Of a stretch of DNA of 64,000 bases, positions 14,551 through 27,540 are shown in pieces; position 1 is the first letter of the stretch, and each line of letters begins with the position of its first letter. Under the pieces are notes generated by a model, which was not told where the DNA came from, made no database searches, and worked only from the letters and a program-made list of their open reading frames with translations. The position numbers and the translations under genes are program-made. The DNA is taken from assembly GCF_051014445.1 (NCBI RefSeq), contig NW_027488370.1:15190001-15254000 (forward strand), given 5' to 3'. Source of the DNA: Colletes latitarsis. Lineage: Eukaryota > Arthropoda > Insecta > Hymenoptera > Colletidae.

Positions 14551-17225
14551 AATACCAGACCTAAACCAGACATAACCTGCGTTATCCTCTAAAATATTAA
14601 TCGGAACCAGGTTTAATTGACTTTTTCAGTGTGGAACCACATTACGACGGTATCCAAACCACAGAAAACCCAGGATCTGCCCGACAAGTAAGCGAAACAT
14701 GCGAAAGTATGAGCCAGATGGTTGGAAATACCAGAACTAACCTAGATATAACCGGCGTAATCCTCAAAAATATTAATCGCAACCAGGTTTAATTGACTGT
14801 TTCAGTGTGGTACCACATTACTACGTGATCCAAACCAGAAAAAGGCCAGGATCTGGCCTACAAGTATGCGAAAAACGCGAAGGTATGAGACAGATGAGGG
14901 CAAATGCCAGAACTAACCCAGACATAACCGGCGTTTTCCTCTATAATATTAATCACAACCAGGTTTAATTGACTGTTTCGGTGTGGTACCACATTACTAC
15001 GTGATCCAAACCAGAAAAGGCCCAGGATCTGGCCAACAAGTATGCGAAAAGTGCGAAAGTACGAGCCAGATGAGGGCAAATCCCAGACCTAACCGAGACA
15101 TAACCGGCGTTATCCTCTAAAATACTAATCGCATCCAGCTTTAATTGACTGTTTCGGTGTGGTACCGCATTACTACGTGATCCAAACCAGAAAAGGGCCA
15201 GGATCAGGCCAACAAGTATGCGAAAAATGCGAAAGGACGAGCCAGAGAAGAGCAAATACCAGACCTAACCTAGACATAACCGGCGTTATCCTCTAAAATA
15301 TTAATCGCAACCAGGATTAATTGACTGTTTCGGTGTGGTACCACATTACTGCGTTGTCAAAGCCAGAAAAAGGCCAGGATCTGGCCATCAAGTATGCGAA
15401 AGATGCGAAATTACGAGCCAGATGAGGGCAAATACCAGAACTAACCCAGACATAACCGGCGTTTTCCTCTAAAATATCAATCACAACCAGGTTTAATTGA
15501 CTGTTTCGGTGTGGTACCGCGTTACCACGTGGTCCAAGCCAGAAAAAGGCCAGGATCTGGCCATCATGTATGCGAAAAATGCGAAAGTACGACCCAGATG
15601 AGGGCAAATACCAGACCTAACCCAGACATAACCGGCGTTATCCTCCAATATATTAATCGCAACCAGTTTTAATTGACTGTTTCGGTGTGGTACCGCATTA
15701 CTACGTGATCCAAACCAGAAAATGGCCAGGATCCGGCCAACAAGTATGCGAAAAATGCGAAAGTATGAGCCAGATGATTGCAAATACCAGAACTAACCCA
15801 AACGTAACCAGCGTTATCCTCTAAAATATTTATCGCAACCAGTATTAATTGACTGTTTCGGTGTGGTACCGCGTTACTACGTGATCGAAACCAGAAAAAA
15901 CCCATGATCTGGCCAACAAGTATGCGAAAAATGCGAAAGTACGAGCCAGATGAGGGCAAATCCGAGACCTAACCGAGATATAACCGGCGTTATCCTCTAA
16001 AATATTAATCGCAACCATGTTTAACTGACTGTTTCGGTGTGGTACCACATTACTACGTGGTCCAAGCCGGAAAAAGGCCAGGATCTGGCCAACAAGTATG
16101 CGAAAAATGCGTAAATACGTGCCAGATAAGGGCAAATACCAGACCTAACCCAGACATAACCTGCGTTATCCTCTAAAATATTAATCGGAACCAGGTTTAA
16201 TAGACTGTTTCAGTGTGGTACCACATTTCGACGGGATCCAAACCACAAAAAACCCGAGATCTGGCCAACAAGTAAGCGAAAAATGAGAAAGCACGAGCCA
16301 GATGAGGGCAAATACCAGAACTAACCCAGACATAACCGGCGTTTTCCTCTAAAATATCAATCACAACCAGGTTTAATTGACTGTTTCGGTGTGGTTCCGC
16401 GTTACTACGTGATCCAAATCAGAAAAAGGCCAGGATCTGGTCAAGAAGTATGCGAAAAATGCGAAAGTACGTGCCAGATGAGGGCAAATACCAGACCTAA
16501 CCTAGACATAACCGGCGTTATCATCTAAAATATTAATCGGAACCAGGTTTAATAGACTGTTTCAGTGTGGTACCACATTTCGACGGGATCCAAACCACAA
16601 AAAACCCGAGATCTGGCCAACAAGTAAGCGAAAAATGAGAAAGCACGAGCCAGATGAGGGCAAATACCAGAACTAACCCAGACATAACCGGCGTTTTCCT
16701 CTAAAATATCAATCACAACCAGGTTTAATTGACTGTTTCGGTGTGGTACCGCGTTACCACGTGGTCCAAGCCAGAAAAGGGCCAGGATCTGGCCATCATG
16801 TATGCGAAAAATGCGAAAGTACGACCCAGATGAGGGCAAATACCACACCTAACCCAGACATAACCGGCGTTATCCTCCAATATATTAATCGCAACCAGGT
16901 TTAATTGATTGTTTCGGTGTGGTACCGCATTACTACGTGATCCAAACCAGAAAATGGCCAGGATCCGGCCAACAAGTATGCGAAAAATGCGAAAGTATGA
17001 GCCAGATGATTGCAAATACCAGAACTAACCCAAACGTAACCAGCGTCATCCTCTAAAATATTTATCGCAACCAGTATTAATTGACTGTTTCGGTGTGGTA
17101 CCGCGTTACTACGTGATCGAAACCAGAAAAAACCCAGGATCTGGCCAACAAGTATGCGAAAAATGCGAAAGTACGAGCCAGATGAGGGCAAATCCCAGAC
17201 CTAACCGAGATATAACCGGCGTTAT

Positions 17226-17401
17226 CCTCTAAAATATTAATCGCAACCATGTTTAACTGACTGTTTCGGTGTGGTACCACATTACTACGTGGTCCAAGCC
17301 GGAAAAAGGCCAGGATCTGGCCAACAAGTATGCGAAAAATGCGAAAGTACGTGCCAGATGAGGGCAAATACCAGACCTAACCTAGACATAACCTGCGTTA
17401 T
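17226..17401 (+). repeat. Reference monomer, subfamily A (176 bp)
   Basis: This is one complete monomer taken as reference for subfamily A. In order it holds CCTCTAAAATATTAATCGCA, a T-rich TTTAACTGACTGTTTCGG, the palindromic core TGTGGTACCACA, TTACTACGTGGTCC, the dyad GGCCAGGATCTGGCC, AACAAGTATGCGAAAAATGC, GTGCCAGATGAGGGCAAATA, and CCAGACCTAACC leading into ATAACCTGCGTTAT. The phase chosen is arbitrary. Confidence 0.9.
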
Positions 17402-17589
17402 CCTCTAAAATATTAATCGGAACCAGGTTTAATAGACTGTTTCAGTGTGGTACCACATTTCGACGGGATCCAAACCACAAAAAACCCGAGATCTGGCCAA
17501 CAAGTAAGCGAAAAATGAGAAAGCACGAGCCAGATGAGGGCAAATAGCAAACCTAACCCAGAAGTAACCTGCGTTATCCGCCAAAATAC

Positions 17590-18600
17590 TAATCGAAACA
17601 AGGTTTACTTGACTGTTTCAGTGTGGTACCATATTACGATGGGATCCAAACCACAAAAAACCCGAGTTCTGGCCAAAAAGTATGCGAAAATTGCGAAAGT
17701 ACGAGCCAGATGATTGCAAATACCAGAACTAACCCAGACATAACCAGTGTTATCCTCTAAAATACTAATCGGAACCAGCTTTTATTGACAGTGTGGTACC
17801 ACATTACTACGTGATCCAAACCAGAAAAGGCCCAGGATCTGGCCAACAAGTATGCGAAAAATGCGTAAGTACGTGCCAGATGAGGGCAAATACCAGACCT
17901 AACCCAGACATAACCTGCGTTATCCTCTAAAATATTAATCGGGACCAGGTTTAATAGACTGTTTCAGTGTGGTACCACATTTCGACGGGATCCAAACCAC
18001 AAAAAACCCGAGATCTGGCCAACAAGTAAGCGAAAAATGAGAAAGCACGAGCCAGATGAGGGCAAATAGCAAACCTAACCCAGAAATAACCTGCGTTATC
18101 CGCTAAAATACTAATCGAAACAAGGTTTACTTGACTGTTTCAGTGTGGTACCACATTACGACGGGATCCAAACCACAAAAAACCTGAGTTCTGGCCAAAA
18201 AGTATGCGAAAATTGCGAAAGTACGAGCCAGATGATTGCAAATACCAGAACTAACCCAGACATAACCAGCGTTATCCTCTAAAAGACTAATCGGAACCAG
18301 CTTTTATTGGCAGTGTGGTACCACATTACTACGTGATCCAAACCAGAAAAGGCCCAGGATCTGGCCAACAAGTATGCGAAAAGTGCGGAAGTACGAGCCA
18401 GATGAGGGCAAATCCCAGACCTAACCGAGACATAACCGGCGTTATCCTCTAAAATACTAATCGCATCCAGCTTTAATTGACTGTTTCGGTGTGGTACCGC
18501 ATTACTACGTGATCCAAACCAGAAAAGGGCCAGGATCAGGCCAACAAGTATGCGAAAAATGCGAAAGGACGAGCCAGAGAAGAGCAAATACCAGACCTAA
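17590..18600 (+). repeat. Block shared with 7,915-8,925 (offset 9,675)
   Basis: Six monomers, including two 170-bp variants and the AATCGAAACAAGGTTTACTTG monomer, match 7,915-8,925 at a constant offset of 9,675 bases. The same material is also in block D1 copy 1, so this variant order occurs three times in subfamily A. Confidence 0.78.
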
Positions 18601-18780
18601 CCTAGACATAACCGGCGTTATCCTCTAAAATATTAATCGCAACCAGGTTTAATTGACTGTTTCGGTGTGGTACCGCGTTACCACGTGGTCCAAGCCAGAA
18701 AAAGGCCAGGATCTGGCCATCATGTATGCGAAAAATGCGAAAGTACGACCCAGATGAGGGCAAATACCAGACCTAACCCA

Positions 18781-21700
18781 GACATAACCGGCGTTATCCT
18801 CCAATATATTAATCGCAACCAGTTTTAATTGACTGTTTCGGTGTGGTACCGCATTACTACGTGATCCAAACCAGAAAATGGCCAGGATCCGGCCAACAAG
18901 TACGCGAAAAATGCGAAAGTATGAGCCAGATGATTGCAAATACCAGAACTAACCCAAACGTAACCAGCGTTATCCTCTAAAATATTTATCGCAACCAGTA
19001 TTAATTGACTGTTTCGGTGTGGTACCGCGTTACTACGTGATCGAAACCAGAAAAAACCCAGGATCTGGCCAACAAGTATGCGAAAAATGCGAAAGTACGA
19101 GCCAGATGAGGGCAAATCCCAGACCTAACCGAGATATAACCGGCGTTATCCTCTAAAATATTAATCGCAACCATGTTTAACTGACTGTTTCGGTGTGGTA
19201 CCACATTACTACGTGGTCCAAGCCGGAAAAAGGCCAGGATCTGGCCAACAAGTATGCGAAAAATGCGTAAATACGTGCCAGATAAGGGCAAATACCAGAC
19301 CTAACCCAGACATAACCTGCGTTATCCTCTAAAATATTAATCGGAACCAGGTTTAATAGACTGTTTCAGTGTGGTACCACATTTCGACGGGATCCAAACC
19401 ACAAAAAACCCGAGATCTGGCCAAACAAGTACGCGAAAAACGCGTAAGTATGAGCCAGATGATGGCAAATACCAGAATTAACCCAGACATAACCAGCGTT
19501 ATCCTCTAAAATATTATTCGCAACCGGGTTTAATTGACTGTTTCGGTGTGGTTCCGCGTTACTACGTGATCCAAATCTGAAAAAGGCCAGGATCTGGTCA
19601 AGAAGTATGCGAAAAATGCGAAAGTACGTGCCAGATGAGGGCAAATACCAGACCTAACCTAGACATAACCGGCGTTATCATCTAAAATATTAATCGCAAC
19701 CAGGTTTAACTGACTGTTTCGGTGTGGTACCACATTACTACGTGGTCCAAGCCGGAAAAAGGCCAGGATCTGGCCAACAAGTATGCGAAAAATGCGTAAG
19801 TACGTGCCAGATGAGGGCAAATACCAGACCTAAACCAGACATAACCTGCGTTATCCTCTAAAATATTAATCGGAAACAGGTTTAATAAACTGTTTCAGTG
19901 TGGTACCACATTTCGACGGGATCCAAACCACAAAAAACCCGAGATCTGGCCAACAAGTAAGCGAAAAATGAGAAAGCACGAGCCAGATGAGGGCAAATAG
20001 CAAACCTAACCCAGAAATAACCTGCGTTATCCGCTAAAATACTAATCGAAACAAGTTCTACTTGACTGTTTCAGTGTGGTACCACATTACGACGGGATCA
20101 AAACCACAAAAAACCCGAGTTCTGGCCAAAATGTATGCGAAAATTGCGAAAGTACGAGCCAGATGATTGCAAATACCAGAACTAACCGAGATATAACCGA
20201 GGTTATAACCGGCGTTATCCTCTAAAATATTTATCGCAACCGGGATTAATTGACTGTTTCGGTGTGGTACCGCATTACTACGTGATCCAAACCAGAAAAA
20301 ACCCAGGATCTGGCCAACAAGTATGCGAAAAACACGAAAGTATGAGCCAGATGATAGCAAATATCAGAACTAACCCAGCCATAACCAGCGTTATCATCTA
20401 AAATATTAATCGGAACCAGGTTTAATTGACTGTTTCAGTGTGGAACCACATTACGACGGTATCCAAACCACAGAAAACCCAGGATCTGCCCGACAAGTAA
20501 GCGAAACATGCGAAAGTATGAGCCAGATGGTTGGAAATACCAGAACTAACCTAGATATAACCGGCGTTATCCTCTAAAATATTCATCGCAACCGGGATTA
20601 ATTGACTGTTTCAGTGTCGTACCACATTACTACGTGATCCAAACCAGAAAAGGGCTAGGATCTGGCCAACAAGTATGCGAAAAACGCGAAAGTATGAGAC
20701 AGATGAGGGCAAATGCCAGAACTAACCCAGACATAACCGGCGTTTTCCTCTAAAATATTAATCCGAACCAGGTATAACTGTCTGTTTCGGTGTGGTACCA
20801 CATGACTACGTGGTCCTAGCCGGGAAAAGGCCAGGACCAGGCCAACAAGTATGCCAAAAATGCGAATGTACGAGCCAGATGATTGCAAATACCAGTACTA
20901 ACCCAGACATAACCAGCGTTATCCTCTAAAATACTAATCGGAACCAGCTTTTAGTGACAGTGTGGTACCACATTACTACGTGATCCAAGCCAGAAAAAGC
21001 TCACGATCTGGCCAACAAGTATGCGAACAATGCGAAAGTACGAGCCAGATGAGGGCATATCCCAGACCTAACCGAGCCATAACCGGCGTTATCCTCTAAA
21101 ATATTAGTCGCAACCAGGTTTAGTTGACTGTTTCGGTGTGGTACCGCATTACTACGTGTTCCAAACCAGAAAAAGTGCAGCATCTGGGCAACAAGGATTG
21201 CGAAAAGAGCGATAGTACGAGCCAGATGAGGGCAAATACCAGACCTAACCCAGACATTACCGGCGTTATCCTCTAAAATACTATTCGGAACCAGCTTCTA
21301 TTGACTGTTCCAGTGTGGTACTACATTAGTACGTGATCCAAACCAGAAAAAGCCTAGGATCTGGCCAAAACTAGTATGCGAAAAATACGAAAGCACGAGC
21401 CAGATGATGGCAAATCCCAGACCTAACCGAGACGTAACCGGCGTTATCCTCTAAAATATTAATCGCAACCAGGTTTAGTTGACTGTTTCGGTGTGGAACC
21501 GCATTACTACGTGTTCCAAACCAGAAAAAGGGCAGGATCTGGGCAACAAGTATGCGAAAAGTGCGATAGTACGAGCCAGATGAGGGCAAATACCAGACAT
21601 AACCTAGACATAACCGGCGTTATCCTCTAAAATATTAATCGGAACCAGGTTTAATTGACTGTTTCAGTGTGGAACCACATTACGACGGTATCCAAACCAC

Positions 21701-22465
21701 AGAAAACCCAGGATCTGCCCGACAAGTAAGCGAAACATGCGAAAGTATGAGCCAGATGGTTGGAAATACCAGAACTAACCTAGATATAACCGGCGTTATC
21801 CTCAAAAATATTAATCGCAACCAGGTTTAATTGACTGTTTCAGTGTGGTACCACATTACTACGTGATCCAAACCAGAAAAAGGCCAGGATCTGGCCTACA
21901 AGTATGCGAAAAACGCGAAGGTATGAGACAGATGAGGGCAAATGCCAGAACTAACCCAGACATAACCGGCGTTTTCCTCTATAATATTAATCACAACCAG
22001 GTTTAATTGACTGTTTCGGTGTGGTACCGCGTTACTACGTGGTCCAAGCCAGAAAAAGGCCAGGATCTGGCCATCATGTATGCGAAAAATGCGAAAGTAC
22101 GAGCCAGATGAGGGCAAATACCAGAACTAACCCAAACGTCACCAGCGTTATCCTCTAAAATATCAATCGCAACCAGTATTAATTGACTGTTTCGGTGTGG
22201 TACCGCGTTACTACATGATTCAAACCAGAAAAAACCCAGGATCTGGCCAACAAGTGTTCGAAAAACGCGAAAGTATGAGCCAGATGATTGCAAATACCAG
22301 AACTAACACAAATGTAACCAGCGTTATCCTCCAAACTAATAATCGGAGCTTCTATTGACTGTTTCAGTGTGGTACCACATTACTACGTGATCCAAACCAG
22401 ACAAAAACCCAGGATCTGGCCAACAAGTATGCGAAAAACGCGAAAGTATGAGCCAGATGATAGCA
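18781..22465 (+). repeat. Block duplication D2, copy 2 (partner 10,690-14,550)
   Basis: This is the downstream partner of block D2. It is one monomer shorter than copy 1 (deletion near 22,130) and carries a conversion-like monomer at about 20,395-20,575. Confidence 0.85.
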
Positions 22466-24074
22466 AATACCAGAACTAACCCAGACATAACCAGCGTTAT
22501 CCTCTAAAATATTAATCGCAACCAGGTTTAGTTGACTGTCTCTGTGTGGTACCGCATTACTACGTGTTCCAAACCAGAAAAAGTGCAGGATCTGGGCAAC
22601 AAGTATTGCGAAAAGTGCGATAGTACGAGCCAGATGAGGGCAAATACCAGACCTAACCTAGACATAACCGGCGTTATCCTTTAAAATATTAATCGGAACC
22701 AGGTTTAATTGACTGTTTCAGTGTGGTACCACATTACTACCTGATCCAAACCAGAAAAGGGCCAGGATCTGGCCAACAAGTATGCGAAAAACGCGAAAGT
22801 ATGAGACAGATGAGGGCAAATGCCAGAACTAACCCAGACATAACCGGCGTTTTCCTCTAAAATATTAATCGGAACCAGGTATAACAGTCTGTTTCGGTGT
22901 GGTACCACATTACTACGTGGTCCTAGCCGGGAAAAGGCCAGGACCAGGCCAACAAGTATGCCAAAATTGCGAAAGTACGAGCCAGATGATTGCAAATACC
23001 AGAACTAACCCAGAGATAACCAGCGTTATCCTCTAAAATACTAATCGGAACCAGCTTTTAGTGACAGTGTGGTACCACATTACTACGTGATCCAAGCCAG
23101 AAAAAGCCCACGATCTGGCCAACAAGTATGCGAACAATGCGAAAGTACGAGCCAGATGAGGGCATATCCCAGGCCTAGCCGAGATATAACCGGCGCTATC
23201 CTCTAAAATATTAGTCGCAACCAGGTTTAGTTGACTGTTTCGGTGTGGTACCGCATTACTACGTGTTCCAAACCAGAAAAAGTGCAGGATCTGGGCAACA
23301 AGTATTGCGAAAAGTGCGATAGTACGAGCCAGATGAGGGCAAATACCAGACCTAACCTAGACATAACCGGCGTTATCCTCTAAAATATTAATCGGAACCA
23401 GGTTTAATTGACTGTTTCAGTGTGGAACCACATTACTACGTGGTCCTAGCCGGGAAAAGGCCAGGATCTGGCCTACAAGTATGCGAAAAACGCGAAAGTA
23501 TGAGACAGATGAGGGCAAATGCCAGAACTAACCCAGACATAACCGGCGTTTTCCTCTAAGATATTAATCGGAACCAGGTATAACTGACTGTTTCGGTGTG
23601 GTACCACATTACTACGTGGTCCTAGCCGGGAAAAGGCCAGGACCAGGCCAACAAGTATGCCAAAAATGCGAAAGTACGAGCCAGATGATTGCTAATACCA
23701 GAACTAACCCAGACATAACCAGCGTTATCCTGTAAAATACTAATCGGAACCAGCTTTTATTGACAGTGTGGTACCACATTACTACGTGATCCATGCCAGA
23801 AAAAGCCCAGGATCTGGCCAACAAGTATGCGAACAATGCGAAAGTACGAGCCAGATAAGGGCAAATCCCAGACCTAACCCAGACATAACCGGCGCTTTCC
23901 TCTAAAATATTAATCACAACCAGGTTTAATTGACTGTTTCGGTGTGGTACCGCGTTACTACGTGATCCAAACCAGAAAAAGCCCAGGATCTGGCCAACAA
24001 GTATGCGAAAAATGCGAAAGTACGAGCCAGATGAGGGCTAATCCCAGACCTAACCCAAACATAACCGGCGTTTT

Positions 24075-24860
24075 CCTCTAAAATATTAATCACAACCAGG
24101 TTTAATTGACTGTTTCGTTGCGGTACCGCATTACTACGTGGTCCAAGCCAGAAAAAGGCCAGGATCTGAAAAACAAGTATGCGAGAAATGCAAAAGTACG
24201 AGCCAGATGATTGCTAATACCAGAACTGACACAAACGTAACCAGCGTTAACCTCCAAACTATTAATCGGAACCAGCTTTTATTGACTGTTTCAGTGTGAT
24301 ACCACATTACTACGTGGTCCAAGCCGGAAAAAGGCCAGGATCTGGCCAACAAGTATGCAAAAAGTGCGAAGGTGCGAGCCAGATGAGGGCATATCCCAGA
24401 CCTAACCGAGACACAACCGGCGTTAACCTCTAAGATATTAATCGCAACCAGGATTAATTGACTGCTTCGGTGTGGTACCGCGTTACTACGTGATCCAAAC
24501 CAGAAAAAACACAGGATCTGCCCAACAAGTATGCGAAAAACGCGAAAGTGTGTGCCAGATAATTGCATATACCGGAACTAACGGAGACATAACCGGCGTT
24601 ATCCTCCAAAATACTAATCGCAACCAGGTTTAATTTACTGTTTCGGTGTGGTACCGTATTACTACGTGATCCAAACCAGAAAAAGACCAGGGTCTGGCCA
24701 ACAAGTATGCGAAAAATGCGAAAGTATGAGCCAGATGATTGCAAATACCAGAACTAACCCAGACATAACCAGCGTTATCCTCTAAAATACTGATCGGAAC
24801 CAGCTTTTATTGACAGTGTGGTACCACGTTACTACGTGATCCAAACCAGAAAAGGGACAG
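24075..24860 (+). repeat. Block shared with 26,699-27,484 (offset 2,624)
   Basis: About 0.8 kb with unusual variants (GTTGCGGTACCGCATTAC, ATCTGAAAAACAAGTATGCG, ACCAGCGTTAACCTCC) is repeated 2,624 bases on, with very few changes. The adjoining 24,770-25,290 segment recurs at an offset of 1,311 bases (26,081-26,600). The last 3.5 kb of subfamily A before the junction is therefore a recent nested duplication. Confidence 0.82.
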
Positions 24861-27540
24861 GATCTGGCCTACAAGTATGCGAAAAGTGCGAAAGTACGAG
24901 CCAGATGCGGGCAAATCCCAGACCTAACCGAGACATAACCGGCGTTATCCTCTAAAATACTAATCGCATCCAGCTTTAATTGACTGTTTCGGTGTGGTAC
25001 CGCATTACTACGGGATCCAAACCAGAAAAGGGCCAGGATCTGGCCAACAAGTATGCGAAAAATGCGAAAGGACGAGCCAGAGGAGAGCAAATACCAGACC
25101 TAACCTAGACATAACCGGCGTTATCCTCTAAAATATTAATCGCAACAAGGGTTAATTGACTGTTTCGGTGTGGTACCACATTACTGCGTTGTCAAAGCCA
25201 GAAAAAGGCCAGGATCTGGCCAACAAGTATGCGAAAAATGCGAAATTACGAGCCAGATGAGGGCAAATACCAGAACTAAGCCAGACATAACCGGCGTTAT
25301 CCTCCAATATATTAATCGCAACCAGGTTTAATTGATTGTTTCGGTGTGGTACCGCATTACTACGTGATCCAAACCAGAAAATGGCCAGGATCCGGCCAAC
25401 AAGTATGCGAAAAATGCGAAAGTATGAGCCAGATGATTGCAAATACCAGAACTAACCCAAACGTAACCAGCGTTATCCTCCAAACTAATAATCGGAGCTT
25501 CTATTGACTGTTTCAGTGTGGTACCACATTACTACGTGATCCAAACCAGAAAAAACCCAGGATCTGGCCAACAAGAATGCGAAAAACGCGAAAGTATGAG
25601 CCAGACGAGGGCAAATACCAGAACTAAACCAGACATAACCGGCGTTTTCCTCTAAAATATTAATCGCAACCAGTATTAATTGACTGTCTCGGTGTGGTAC
25701 CGCGTTACTACGTGATTCAAACCAGAAAAAACCCAGGATCTGGCCAACAAGTGTGCGAAAAATGCGAAAGTACGAGCCAGATGGGGGCAAGTTCCAGACC
25801 TAACCGAGATATAACCGGCGATATCCTCTAAAATATTAATCGCAACCGGGATTAATTGACTGTTTCGGTGTGGTACCACATTACTACGCGGTCCAAGCCA
25901 GAAGAAGGCCAGGATCTGGCCATCATGTATGCGAAAAATGCGAAAGTACGAGCCAGATGAGGGCAAATACCAGAACTAACCGAGACGTAACCGGCGTTAT
26001 CCTCCAATATATTAATCGCAACCAGGATTAATTGACTGTTTCGGTGTGGTACCACATTACTGCGTTGTCAAAGCCAGAAAAAGGCCAGGATCTGGCCAAC
26101 AAGTATGCGAAAAATGCGAAATTACGAGCCAGATGAGGGCAAATACCAGAACTAACCCAGACATAACCAGCGTTATCCTCTAAAATACTGATCGGAACCA
26201 GCTTTTATTGACAGTGTGGTACCACGTTACTACGTGATCCAAACCAGAAAAGGGACAGGATCTGGCCAACAAGTATGCGAAAAGTGCGAAAGTACGAGCC
26301 AGATGCGGGCAAATCCCAGACCTAACCGAGACATAACCGGCGTTATCCTCTAAAATACTAATCGCATCCAGCTTTAATTGACTGTTTCGGTGTGGTACCG
26401 CATTACTACGGGATCCAAACCAGAAAAGGGCCAGGATCTGGCCAACAAGTATGCGAAAAATGCGAAAGGACGAGCCAGAGGAGAGCAAATACCAGACCTA
26501 ACCTAGACATAACCGGCGTTATCCTCTAAAATATTAATCGCAACCAGGATTAATTGACTGTTTCGGTGTGGTACCACATTACTGCGTTGTCAAAGCCAGA
26601 AAAAGGCCAGGATCTGGCCAACAAGTATGCGAAAAATGCAAAAGTACGAGCCAGATGAGGGCAAATCCCAGACCTAACCTAGACATAACCGGCGTTATCC
26701 TCTAAAATATTAATCACAACCAGGTTTAATTGACTGTTTCGTTGCGGTACCGCATTACTACGTGGTCCAAGCCAGAAAAAGGCCAGGATCTGAAAAACAA
26801 GTATGCGAGAAATGCAAAAGTACGAGCCAGATGATTGCTAATACCAGAACTGACCCAAACGTAACCAGCGTTAACCTCCAAACTATTAATCGGAACCAGC
26901 TTTTATTGACTGTTTCAGTGTGATACCACATTACTACGTGGTCCAAGCCGGAAAAAGGCCAGGATCTGGCCAACAAGTATGCAAAAAGTGCGAAGGTGCG
27001 AGCCAGATGAGGGCATATCCCAGACCTAACCGAGACACAACCGGCGTTAACCTCTAAGATATTAATCGCAACCAGGATTAATTGACTGCTTCGGTGTGGT
27101 ACCGCGTTACTACGTGATCCAAACCAGAAAAAACACAGGATCTGCCCAACAAGTATGCGAAAAACGCGAAAGTGTGTGCCAGATAATTGCATATACCGGA
27201 ACTAACGGAGACATAACCGGCGTTATCCTCCAAAATACTAATCGCAACCAGGTTTAATTTACTGTTTCGGTGTGGTACCGTATTACTACGTGATCCAAAC
27301 CAGAAAAAGACCAGGGTCTGGCCAACAAGTATGCGAAAAATGCGAAAGTATGAGCCAGATGATTGCAAATACCAGAACTAACCCAGACATAACCAGCGTT
27401 ATCCTCTAAAATACTGATCGGAACCAGCTTTTATTGACAGTGTGGTACCACGTTACTACGTGATCCAAACCAGAAAAGGGACAGCATCTGGCCAACAAGT
27501 ATGCGAGAAATGCGAAAGTACGAGGCAGATGAGGGCAAAT

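Larger units (their letters stand above)
1..27540. repeat. Tandem satellite array, subfamily A, 176-bp monomer
   Basis: This block is a continuous head-to-tail array of a 176-bp monomer, about 156 copies by length. Counting from one CCTCTAAAAT to the next gives exactly 176 bases, for example from 17,226 to 17,402. Subfamily A is recognised by the near-palindrome GGCCAGGATCTGGCC, by GCGAAAAATGCGAAAGTACG, by AGCCAGATGAGGGCAAATAC and by AACCGGCGTTATCC. Most monomers have one KpnI-type GGTACC core. Monomers differ at scattered positions and recur in recognisable variant orders, so this is a higher-order, block-duplicated satellite rather than a homogeneous one. Open frames of about 96 codons recur on the minus strand, but they only reflect the repeat sequence: 176 is not a multiple of 3, so no frame can run through successive monomers. 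No gene is seen in this stretch. A centromeric or pericentromeric role is likely for such an array but is not shown here. Confidence 0.97.

Noticed and set aside
54..27368. Many minus-strand open frames of about 60-144 codons with similar proteins, spaced 176 bases apart in subfamily A
   Set aside because: They are the same stretch of the tandem monomer read in a frame that lacks stops. Neighbouring frames overlap, the frame shifts with every monomer because 176 is not divisible by 3, and the starts are whatever M-like codon is near. There is no domain and no sign of selection on protein.
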